Assembly (NCBI GenBank): GCA_023413605.1
Contig: JAEZPL010000222.1
Coordinates: 1 to 20,027, forward strand
Direction of reading: 5' to 3'
From: Pseudomonadota bacterium
Lineage (GTDB): Bacteria; Pseudomonadota; Alphaproteobacteria; Azospirillales; Azospirillaceae
DNA: 20,027 nt
In this document: positions 14,255 to 20,027 of the stretch, in pieces
Numbering within the stretch: the first letter of the stretch is position 1
How the letters are laid out: each line of letters starts with the position of its first letter
Position numbers and translations under genes: made by a program
The notes under the pieces: generated by a model
Database searches by the model: none
The model's input: the letters and a program-made list of their open reading frames with translations, nothing else
What the model was told of the DNA's origin: nothing

Positions 14255-14734
14255 TTATTTCTTGATATCGGCCTGGACCAGCACCTCGTGCCCTTCCGGC
14301 GTCAGCAGGTTCTGCAAGGCCCGCAGCGCCGCCAGCCCGCAGGCGGTGTCCTGCTCCCCGTTGCCGCCGCTGAGGCCGACGCCGCCGATCACCGCGCCAT
14401 CGACCACGACCGGGAAGCCGCCGACGAACACCGCGAAGCGCCCTTCGAAGCTCCACTGGATGCCGAACGCCTCGTTGCCCGGCAGGGCCGGTCCGTTGGG
14501 CGCCTGGTTGAACAGGTGGGTGGAGCGCTTGTGGCCGGCGGCGGTGAAGGCCTTGTTCCAGGCGATCTGCGGGCCGGTGATGCGGGCGCCGTCCATCCGT
14601 TCCAGCGCGATGGGATAGCCGCCGTCGTCCACCACGCAGATGGATTCCAGCACGCCGATGGCCTTGGCCTCCTCGATCGCGGCGGCGATCATGTGGCGGG
14701 CTTCCCGGAGTTCCAGGCGGAGAACACTCTTCAT
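14255..14734 (-). CDS. GlcG/HbpS-type haem-binding family protein
   Basis: The protein has 159 residues. The start is ATG 14734-14732, with GCAGGAGT about 8 bases upstream; an ATG 18 bases further upstream is less well placed. The GlcG/HbpS fold is recognised by AIGVLESICVVDDGGYPIAL, the middle ITGPQIAWNKAFTAAGHKRS and the C-terminal GGFPVVVDGAVIGGVGLSGG. Family members form oligomers; a few bind haem or corrinoids, while many are only associated with oxidative catabolic operons and have no tested role. It lacks a signal peptide, so it is probably cytosolic. A role in handling a reactive intermediate or cofactor for the oxygenase is inferred from position only. Confidence 0.88.
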   Translation of the reverse strand: MKSVLRLELREARHMIAAAIEEAKAIGVLESICVVDDGGYPIALERMDGARITGPQIAWNKAFTAAGHKRSTHLFNQAPNGPALPGNEAFGIQWSFEGRFAVFVGGFPVVVDGAVIGGVGLSGGNGEQDTACGLAALRALQNLLTPEGHEVLVQADIKK

Positions 14735-14759
14735 CGTTCCATACTCCTGCAAGATGCGG

Positions 14760-16223
14760 TCAGCAGCCGCGGTAGACCGTCTTGGTCTGGGTGTAGAAGT
14801 CGAGGCCGGTCCGCCCCGATTCCCGGAAGGTGGAGGTGCTGGACCGCTTCAGACCGCCGAAAGGCGCGTTGATCAGGTTGCCGGTGGTGGTTCGGTTGAT
14901 CTTCACCGTGCCGGACTGGATGTCGCGCGCGAAGGCGTGCATGACGCGGGGATCGCGCGTCGCGATGGCGGCGGACAGGCCATATTCCGTGTCGTTGGCC
15001 TTGACGATGGCGTCGGCGTAGCCGTCCACCGCGATGATCGCCAGCACGGGGCCGAAGATCTCCTCCCGCGCGATGCGCATGTCCTGCGTCACGTCGGTGA
15101 AGACCGCCGGGGACACGTAGTAGCCGCGGTCGTAGATGCCGCCGCTCAACCGGTCCCCGCCGCAGAGGTGCGTGGCCTCCCGCTTGCCCTGGGCGACGTA
15201 GCCCAGCACCGTTTCAAGCTGTTTCGCCGTGGCGAGCGGGCCGAGGTCCACCCCCGGCGTCATGCCGTTCCCGATGGTCAGCGCCCGCACCTTCGCGACC
15301 AGCTTTTCGGTGAAGGCCTCGCGCACGGACGCCATCACCAGGATGCGGCTGGTGCCGGTGCAGGCCTGCCCGCTCAGCGACAGGCCGCCCTTGACGGCGA
15401 GATCCACCGCGTGGTCGAGGTCGGCGTCCTCCATCACGATCAGCGGGTTCTTTCCGCCCAGCTCCATCTGCGTGCGCGTCGTGAAGGACACCGAGCGGTG
15501 GATGTGCTCCCCCGCCGCGGTCGATCCGGTGAAGGACACGGCGCGGACCACCGGCGGTTCGGTGATGGCCGCCCCCACGTCGCCGGCCCGGCCGGTGATG
15601 AAGTTCAGCACCCCCTTGGGCAGGCCAGCTTCCACCAGCGCCTCCGTCAGGCGGTAGCCGCTGAGCGGCGCGTCCGAGGACGGCTTGAACACCACCGTGT
15701 TGCCGGTGATCAGCGCCGGCGCGATCTTGCGCGCGGGGATCGACACGGGGAAATTCCAGGGCGTGATGACCGTCGCCACGCCCAACGGCTCGCGCACGGT
15801 GAACACGTCCATGTCCGGGTCGTCGTTGACGAAGGTCTCGCCCGTCAGCGACTGGCCCTCCACCGCGTAGAAGCGCAGGGTCTGCGCCGCGCGCTGAACC
15901 TCGTCGCGGCTCTGGGGCAAGGGCTTGCCCTCCTCCCGCGTCAGTTCCTCGGCGATCTGGGCGACGTGGGCGTCCATCCAGGCCGCGGCGTCCATCAGGA
16001 TGCGCGCGCGTTTGGCGATGGGCGTGCGGCGCCATCCCTCGAAGGCCGCCGCCGCCGCCGCGACCGCCGCCGCCGCATCCTCGCGGGTGGAGGCCGCGAA
16101 CTGGCCGACGACGTCGGTGGTGTCCGCGGGATTGATGTTGGCGAACAGCGCGCCGGTGCGCGACGGCACCCAGGCGCCGTCGATCAGGTTGTTGAAGACC
16201 GCGTCCGCAGAGGCTTGGGTCAT
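14760..16223 (-). CDS. Aldehyde dehydrogenase family protein
   Basis: The protein has 487 residues, the usual length for the family. ATG 16223-16221 is used because a longer upstream frame runs through the ferredoxin gene. All catalytic residues are present: Asn157 (PWNFP), Lys180 (GNTVVFKPS), Glu254 (MELGGK) and nucleophile Cys288 (GQACTG), with the NAD-binding FTGSTAAG loop at 231-238. It oxidises an aldehyde to the acid with NAD(P)+. The closest flavour by eye is the 2-oxoglutarate-semialdehyde/succinate-semialdehyde group, which suggests a small polar aldehyde, but the substrate cannot be read. It lies between the second ferredoxin (44 bp gap) and the GlcG-like gene, consistent with removing an aldehyde made by the diiron oxygenase. 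Confidence 0.95.
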   Translation of the reverse strand: MTQASADAVFNNLIDGAWVPSRTGALFANINPADTTDVVGQFAASTREDAAAAVAAAAAAFEGWRRTPIAKRARILMDAAAWMDAHVAQIAEELTREEGKPLPQSRDEVQRAAQTLRFYAVEGQSLTGETFVNDDPDMDVFTVREPLGVATVITPWNFPVSIPARKIAPALITGNTVVFKPSSDAPLSGYRLTEALVEAGLPKGVLNFITGRAGDVGAAITEPPVVRAVSFTGSTAAGEHIHRSVSFTTRTQMELGGKNPLIVMEDADLDHAVDLAVKGGLSLSGQACTGTSRILVMASVREAFTEKLVAKVRALTIGNGMTPGVDLGPLATAKQLETVLGYVAQGKREATHLCGGDRLSGGIYDRGYYVSPAVFTDVTQDMRIAREEIFGPVLAIIAVDGYADAIVKANDTEYGLSAAIATRDPRVMHAFARDIQSGTVKINRTTTGNLINAPFGGLKRSSTSTFRESGRTGLDFYTQTKTVYRGC

Positions 16224-16267
16224 GGCTTCGTCCTGTGAAATCGCGGGGGAATGGATGGCGGGCGCGG

Positions 16268-16546
16268 TCACCAGGAGACGCTGACGTCGCCCAGCAGCCC
16301 GGTCTGGCAGGCGAGGCGGTAGCCGGCGCCGAGTTCGGCCTCCGTCAGCAGCTTCCGTTCCTTCGCCTTGACGGTGTCGGTGTGCTCGATGCCCTGCTCG
16401 ATCCGGCATTTGCAGGTGCCGCACAGGCCGCCGCCGCATTTGAAGGGAATGCCGCCCTTCTCGCGCAGGGAGACGCGCAGCAGGTTGCTGTTGTCCGGCG
16501 CTGTGACGACCTTCGCGTCGTTGGTCAGGAAGGTCACCCGGATCAT
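16268..16546 (-). CDS. 2Fe-2S ferredoxin (second of two)
   Basis: A 92-residue plant/xylene-monooxygenase-type ferredoxin. Cluster ligands are Cys37, Cys42 and Cys45 in KCGGGLCGTCKC, and Cys80 in LACQ; an extra Cys47 follows the motif. It starts at ATG 16546, overlapping the stop of the 104-aa gene by 4 bp, which implies coupled translation. It differs from the first ferredoxin throughout outside the Cys motif, so the two are not recent duplicates. A one-electron carrier role between the reductase and the diiron protein is inferred from the operon. Confidence 0.93.
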   Translation of the reverse strand: MIRVTFLTNDAKVVTAPDNSNLLRVSLREKGGIPFKCGGGLCGTCKCRIEQGIEHTDTVKAKERKLLTEAELGAGYRLACQTGLLGDVSVSW

Positions 16547-16857
16547 GCGCCGGCCCCCGTCAGGTCGTGGCGGAGCAACTGGGCATCCATCCGGCCGAAG
16601 CTGGTCAGGTGGCGCAGGGCGCCGCGCGCCCGTTCGACGCTGTCGAAGGACTCCAGCCGCCGTGACGGCACGCTGTTCACGGTCGCCGGGGGCGTTTCGT
16701 CCACGATGGTGATCCGCGTGTCGTGCAGCAGTTCGGCGATGACGAAGTCCGCCTTCTTGGCGCCGCAGAACCGGTATTCGTAGGATTCGACGGGCCGCAG
16801 GCCGGGGCCGAATTCGGTCCGGAACTGGCCCGGCTTGCTCGTCAGAATGACGTACAT
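16543..16857 (-). CDS. 104-aa protein of unknown family between two ferredoxin genes
   Basis: A soluble 104-residue protein starting MYVILTSKPGQF. It has a single Cys in EYRFCGAKKADF, no membrane segment, no signal peptide and no cluster-type Cys motif. The pattern of short strands and helices (FVIAELLHDTRITIVDE, then FDSVERARGALRHL) suggests a small alpha/beta fold. I do not recognise a family. It is real by context: 10 bp after the first ferredoxin stop, 4-bp overlap with the second, and codon use like its neighbours. A position between two ferredoxins in an oxygenase operon hints at an effector or coupling protein like those of multicomponent monooxygenases. That is inference. Confidence 0.85.
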   Translation of the reverse strand: MYVILTSKPGQFRTEFGPGLRPVESYEYRFCGAKKADFVIAELLHDTRITIVDETPPATVNSVPSRRLESFDSVERARGALRHLTSFGRMDAQLLRHDLTGAGA

Positions 16858-16867
16858 GCCAACTCCC

Positions 16868-17182
16868 TCAGGCGTTCGCGGCGGGGGGTTCGCTGTCCTG
16901 CGACAGCTCGATGTCGTGGGTCAGCCACAGCTGGCAGGCCAGCCGGTAGCCCTGGGCGAGCCTGTCGCCGAGCTGCCGCTTCTCCTTCCAGTTCGGGTCC
17001 GGCAGATGCTCCGCGCCCGCGATCACCCGGCAGGCGCATGATGCGCATTTGCCCATGCCGCAATTGTAGTGGAGATGCGGGAACGGAAATTTCCGGATGC
17101 CGGCGCGCACCACGAGGTTCGTCCGGTCCTGCACCTCCTCCCGGTGGGTCTGGCCGTTCTTGTGAAAGGTCACCATCGGCAT
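16868..17182 (-). CDS. 2Fe-2S ferredoxin (first of two)
   Basis: The protein has 104 residues counted from ATG 17182-17180, preceded by GAAGGTG; an ATG two codons later is possible, and longer forms run into repeat sequence. Ligands Cys41, Cys46 and Cys49 lie in YNCGMGKCASCAC, with Cys83 in YRLACQ. A longer insert (EHLPDPNWKEKRQLGDRLAQ) between the third and fourth ligands and an acidic tail (ELSQDSEPPAANA) set it apart from the second ferredoxin. It lies 80 bp after the diiron gene, the widest gap in the operon, and that gap holds a strong hairpin. Confidence 0.93.
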   Translation of the reverse strand: MPMVTFHKNGQTHREEVQDRTNLVVRAGIRKFPFPHLHYNCGMGKCASCACRVIAGAEHLPDPNWKEKRQLGDRLAQGYRLACQLWLTHDIELSQDSEPPAANA

Positions 17183-17200
17183 GGCGGGCACCTTCGGGGT

Positions 17201-17252
17201 AAAAGGCCGGGGGAAAAGGCCGGGGGAAAGGCGCGGCGCCGGGGCGCCGCGC
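17201..17252 (-). terminator. Intra-operon hairpin with a 13-bp tandem repeat
   Basis: GCGCGGCGCC (17231-17240) and GGCGCCGCGC (17243-17252) form a perfect 10-bp stem. On the minus strand it follows the diiron gene stop by about 10 bases and is followed by CTTTCCCCC runs from two exact copies of AAAAGGCCGGGGG (17201-17213, 17214-17226, plus strand). It could be a leaky terminator or a processing site that lowers expression of the downstream redox genes relative to the diiron gene. Confidence 0.55.
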
Positions 17253-17262
17253 GGATCGCTCA

Positions 17263-17994
17263 TCAGGCGGCGAGGCCGAGTTCGCGGAGCGGCAGTTCGC
17301 CCGCCACATAGTCGTTGTAGAGCGCGGTGGTGTAGAGCAGCCGCATCTGGGCGCCGATCTCGCAGATCTTCAGGCAGCGTTGCTGGAGTTCCGGCGTCGT
17401 CGCGTGCTCCAGAACGATCTGGTAGCCGCGTTCCCCGTGGATTTCGTCGGAGACGATGTGGAGGTCGAAGAACTCCACCTCTTCATCCGTGAAGCCGTAA
17501 GTCTCGCGCAGGGTCGGCGTCTGCTTGCGGTAGATCGACGGCACCTGAGATTCCAGCCCGACGACGAGACCGGCGACGGCGACGATGGGGTCCTCGCGCA
17601 TGGCGACCGCGTAGCACCAGCTTTGCAGGCCGCGGGTGGTCGGCGACATGTTGTCGGGGTCGCGCACCCGCTCCGCCGTGGTGCCGCAGGCTTCGGCAAA
17701 GCGGATCAGCAGGTCGGTGTGTCGGTCACCGCCGATCTCCTCCTCATACATGTTGGCGAGCAGGAAATCCTTCGCCTCCGTGTAATGATCGGGCATGCGC
17801 ATGTAGATGGCGGCCAGATAATCGGCGAACGGCCCGACATAGTGGTAGTGATTTTCCGCCCACCGCGCGAGATGCGCGCGCGTCAGCTTGCCCGACGCCC
17901 AGGCGATGCTGAAGGGCGACTGGTTGGCGCTTTTGCCCTGGATGGCCTTTTCAAGCGCGGTGCGGAAGTCGTTCTGGTTCATCAACTCGGTCAT
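17263..17994 (-). CDS. PqqC/CADD-like haem-oxygenase-fold diiron oxygenase
   Basis: A 243-residue all-helical protein of the TenA/PqqC superfamily and first gene of the operon, with ATG 17994 preceded by AGAGGA. Candidate metal ligands are Glu85 and His92 (EEEIGGDRH), Glu148 (GLESQVP), and His179, Asp183 and His186 (HIVSDEIHGE). Their spacing reproduces the ligand pattern I recall for chlamydial CADD (Glu81, His88, Glu142, His174, Asp178, His181), apart from a 2-residue shift around the second Glu. Related diiron enzymes cleave or hydroxylate amino acids, fatty acids or N-containing substrates (UndA, BesC, SznF). The absence of thiaminase or PQQ genes argues against TenA and PqqC proper. The substrate is unknown; the operon suggests the product is an aldehyde. 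Confidence 0.88.
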   Translation of the reverse strand: MTELMNQNDFRTALEKAIQGKSANQSPFSIAWASGKLTRAHLARWAENHYHYVGPFADYLAAIYMRMPDHYTEAKDFLLANMYEEEIGGDRHTDLLIRFAEACGTTAERVRDPDNMSPTTRGLQSWCYAVAMREDPIVAVAGLVVGLESQVPSIYRKQTPTLRETYGFTDEEVEFFDLHIVSDEIHGERGYQIVLEHATTPELQQRCLKICEIGAQMRLLYTTALYNDYVAGELPLRELGLAA

Positions 17995-18117
17995 GTCATC
18001 CTCTGCATCGGAAGATTAAGGCGGGGATGGTCGAGCGCGTGTGCTGGGGGGAGAGAAAGCGCCGTGGAACGCGCTGGCCGCTGTGGCACCGGGTGCGGGC
18101 GGCGATCTCGGGGCCAT

Positions 18118-18145
18118 TCTGTATACAGTCGACTGAACCTGTCAA
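18118..18145 (-). promoter_or_regulatory. Promoter and GntR-type operator of the diiron oxygenase operon
   Basis: On the minus strand TTGACA (18145-18140) is followed after 16 bp by TACAGA (18123-18118), or after 14 bp by TATACA. The palindrome CTGTATACAG (18119-18128) covers the -10 area. A second palindrome, CAGTCGACTG (18126-18135), overlaps it. A regulator bound here would block the polymerase. The start codon is about 125 bp downstream. Confidence 0.7.
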
Positions 18146-18261
18146 CATGATTTGTGACCGAACATTCCGCTCTACACGCATCCTACCCCGAAAAATCCGC
18201 TTCATACCGGAGGATGCACGCAGGAGCGCGGCCGTCCGCGACGTTCAGGCCGGACCCGCCC

Positions 18262-18290
18262 TTGACAATACCTGACGACTGTATACAGTC
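18262..18290 (+). promoter_or_regulatory. Promoter and GntR-type operator of the gntR-ggt unit
   Basis: TTGACA at 18262-18267 is followed after 16 bp by TACAGT (18284-18289), or after 14 bp by TATACA. The perfect 14-bp palindrome GACTGTATACAGTC (18277-18290) covers the -10. It matches 12 of 14 bases of the site in the divergent promoter, and the -35-to-palindrome geometry is the same. TGTATACA-type cores are typical of FadR/FCD-family GntR regulators. Autoregulation is therefore likely. Confidence 0.72.
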
Positions 18291-18349
18291 TTTCCGCAAC
18301 GGCGACGGCCCCCGATTCCAGGCCGCCCGAGCCCAGCACGGATCAGGCC

Positions 18350-19162
18350 ATGACCGACCATCACGACGATTCCGCGCCTTTACCGTCCGGCCCGCGGTTG
18401 GGTCAGTCGCACAGCTCCCTGCGGGAAATGATCATGGACGCTCTGCGGCAGGGCATCCTGTCGGGTGCCTTCAAGCCCGGCGAACGGCTGGTCGAGGACC
18501 GGCTTGCCGCCGATTTCGGCGTGTCCCGCAATCCGGTGCGCGAGGCCATCCGCGCGCTGGAGATCGAAGGCATGATCGAGGTGATCCCGCGCAAGGGCGC
18601 CTTCGTCGCCGAACTGTCGGAGGAGGAACTGGCCGAACTGGTCGAGGTCCGCGCCGCCATCGAGGCGCTGAGCGCCCGGCTGGCCGCCCGCCGCCTGACC
18701 ACCGCCCAGCGCGACACCGTGCGCGACATCCTCGACCGGGGCGACCGCGCCATCGCCGCGAAGGACGAGGCGGAACTGCGGGCGCTGAACGACTGGTTCC
18801 ACACCTTCCTCGCGGACGCCGGCCGCAACCGCTTCCTGGCGGAATTCATGCGCATCCTGCGCCACCGCACCCACTGGATGTATGTCAGTTCCATGTCCTG
18901 GCGCACCCGCGACGCATGGCGGGAACATGCCAACATCCTGCGGGCGATCGTCGACGGCGACGCCGAACTGGCCTCCGTCCTGGCGAACCGGCATGTGGTG
19001 ACCGCCGGCAGCGCCTTTCAGCGCAGCCGCGCGCCCGAACGGGATTCCAGCACCGATGAAAACGGCGCCAATGGAAACGGCGCCGATGACAAGAGCGGCC
19101 AGAAAAGCCGCCCGCGCCGCTATCGCACCGCCCTCCCCAAGGTCAAGGGGAGCGCGCGTTAA
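18350..19162 (+). CDS. GntR-family (FadR/FCD) transcriptional regulator
   Basis: The protein has 270 residues. The winged helix-turn-helix spans about 20-90 (LVEDRLAADFGVSRNPVREA, then EGMIEVIPRKGAFV). The FCD ligand domain spans about 95-222, with probable metal-binding residues Asp148, His193 and His215 (NDWFH, REHANI, ANRHV). The last 45 residues are an unusual Asn/Gly/Asp- then Arg/Lys-rich tail (DENGANGNGADD...SRPRRYRT) not needed for the fold. FCD regulators are usually repressors released by a carboxylate substrate or product. Two matching palindromes in the adjacent divergent promoters make it the likely regulator of itself, the GGT gene and the diiron operon. Confidence 0.93.
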   Translation: MTDHHDDSAPLPSGPRLGQSHSSLREMIMDALRQGILSGAFKPGERLVEDRLAADFGVSRNPVREAIRALEIEGMIEVIPRKGAFVAELSEEELAELVEVRAAIEALSARLAARRLTTAQRDTVRDILDRGDRAIAAKDEAELRALNDWFHTFLADAGRNRFLAEFMRILRHRTHWMYVSSMSWRTRDAWREHANILRAIVDGDAELASVLANRHVVTAGSAFQRSRAPERDSSTDENGANGNGADDKSGQKSRPRRYRTALPKVKGSAR

Positions 19163-19174
19163 CAGGGAGGATTC

Positions 19175-20027
19175 ATGACACAGAACAACGCGCTGGCGCC
19201 CCTGTCCGCCTGGGGCGCGCGCGGGGCGGTGGCTTCCGGCCATCCCCTGGCGAGTTGGGCCGCCTTCGACGTGTTGAGCCGCGGCGGCCACGCCGTGGAA
19301 GCGGCCATCACCGCCGACGCGGTGCTCGGCGTGTGCGAGCCGATGGCCACCGGCATCGGCGGCGACGTTCTCGCCCTGGTCATTTCGCCGGATGGACAGG
19401 TCACCGGCCTGAACGGCACCGGCCGTTCCCCGCGCGGCCTGACGGCCGAGGCGCTGGAACGGGCGACCGGCGGCAACCGGGTCCCCCTGCGCGGGCCGCT
19501 GTCCGTCACCGTCCCCGGCGCCGTGGCCGCCTGGGCCATGCTGCACGAACGCTTCGGCCGCCTGCCCTTCCATGATCTTCTCGCCCCGGCCATCGGGCTG
19601 GCGCGCGACGGCTTTCCGGTCGGCCCCATCGTCGTGCGGGAATGGCGCCGCTTCGCCGACGTCTTGCGCCAGGATGCGGAGACGGCGCGCGTCTTCCGGC
19701 CGGACACGCCGCCGGAGGCCGGACAGCGATTCGCGAACCCCGATCTTGCCGCGGCGCTGGAGCGGATCGCCCGCGACGGGGCCGAAGGCTTTTACCAGTG
19801 GCTGGCCGAGCAGGCGCCGCCGGCGGTGCAGGCGGCCGGCGGCCTGCTGGCGCGGGAGGACATCCTCAGCCACCAGGGCTTCTTCTGCGAACCGCTGCGC
19901 CAGAAGCACGGCCCGCTGGAGGTCATCGAGCTGCCGCCCAACACGCACGGAATCGCCGTTCTCCACGCGCTTGAGGCCATCGGGCCGGAGCCCATCGACC
20001 TCGGCGCGGCAGACGGGCTGGTGCGGG
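19175..20027 (+). CDS. Gamma-glutamyltransferase family protein, N-terminal part (cut by right edge)
   Basis: ATG 19175 follows GGGAGGATTC and lies 12 bp after the gntR stop; the frame is open to the end of the window (284 residues). The GGT-family large-subunit features are visible: GAVASGHPLASWAAFDVLSR, GGHAVEAAITADAVLGVCEP, ATGIGGDVLALV, LNGTGRSPRGLT and SVTVPGAVAAW. The autoprocessing and catalytic Thr would lie beyond the edge. No signal peptide is present, so it is cytosolic, unlike secreted glutathione GGTs. The subgroup also includes amidohydrolases such as oxamate hydrolase. Cleavage of an amide or gamma-glutamyl bond in the substrate of the divergent oxygenase pathway is inferred. 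The downstream genes are unseen. Confidence 0.9.
   Translation, partial: MTQNNALAPLSAWGARGAVASGHPLASWAAFDVLSRGGHAVEAAITADAVLGVCEPMATGIGGDVLALVISPDGQVTGLNGTGRSPRGLTAEALERATGGNRVPLRGPLSVTVPGAVAAWAMLHERFGRLPFHDLLAPAIGLARDGFPVGPIVVREWRRFADVLRQDAETARVFRPDTPPEAGQRFANPDLAAALERIARDGAEGFYQWLAEQAPPAVQAAGGLLAREDILSHQGFFCEPLRQKHGPLEVIELPPNTHGIAVLHALEAIGPEPIDLGAADGLVR

Noticed and set aside
17263..17994. TenA thiaminase or PqqC cofactor-synthesis enzyme
   Set aside because: No thiamine or PQQ genes are adjacent, and the His-x3-Asp-x2-His and Glu-x6-His ligands fit the diiron CADD-like branch better.
18380..19966. Long minus-strand open frame across the gntR and ggt genes
   Set aside because: Its composition is that of a high-GC shadow frame with no domain match, and the plus-strand genes have clear family motifs.

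Overview
This is a GC-rich chromosomal or large-replicon segment of an alphaproteobacterium, most likely a Rhodospirillales or Azospirillum-type organism. That placement is inferred from codon use and from gene content: an aminoacyl-carrier-protein ligase cluster, LEPR-type surface protein genes, and hydantoinase and leuD remnants. No rRNA, tRNA, CRISPR array or intact insertion sequence was seen.

Layout. (1) 1-2877: the 5' end of a LEPR-motif surface or adhesin-type gene (minus, runs off the left edge), then a divergent AT-richer intergenic region. A phage-tail-collar (microcystin-dependent-like) gene and a DUF6916-like gene follow on the plus strand, then a repeat-rich gap with a terminator, and a GNAT acetyltransferase (minus). 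(2) 2967-10640: a tight six-gene minus-strand operon. In transcription order it encodes an atypical acyl carrier protein, an acyl-CoA-dehydrogenase-like flavoprotein, an amino acid:carrier-protein ligase, a DUF1839 protein, a GH2/beta-mannosidase-like protein and a two-domain alpha/beta hydrolase. Adjacent genes overlap by 4 bp or lie 3-6 bp apart. (3) 10935-11360: an OsmC-type peroxiredoxin on the plus strand, followed by about 1 kb with no intact gene. That kilobase holds minus-strand remnants of LeuD, HyuA and HyuB stitched together, with short direct repeats. (4) 12345-13238: a LysR-type regulator whose 3' end overlaps the 3' end of the next operon. (5) 13219-17994: a seven-gene minus-strand operon. 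In transcription order it encodes a PqqC/CADD-like haem-oxygenase-fold diiron protein, a 2Fe-2S ferredoxin, a 104-aa protein of unknown family, a second ferredoxin, an aldehyde dehydrogenase, a GlcG/HbpS-like protein and a ferredoxin-FAD-NAD(P) reductase. (6) 18350-20027: divergently, a GntR/FCD regulator and a gamma-glutamyltransferase-family gene cut by the right edge.

Two blocks look like under-described systems. The carrier-protein operon can plausibly load an amino acid onto a dedicated carrier protein, oxidise it there and pass it on. The ligase carries three presumptive zinc ligands spaced exactly as I recall for the characterised Bradyrhizobium enzyme. The dehydrogenase lacks the usual catalytic glutamate region, and the hydrolase has an Arg in one nucleophile elbow and a Cys in the other. 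The second block has a complete-looking electron chain (NAD(P)H to FAD/2Fe-2S reductase to two ferredoxins to diiron oxygenase), plus an aldehyde dehydrogenase and an amidohydrolase-type GGT protein. It appears to be controlled by the GntR protein through near-identical CTGTATACAG palindromes placed at the same position in both divergent promoters. Substrates of both systems are unknown to me; these roles are inference.
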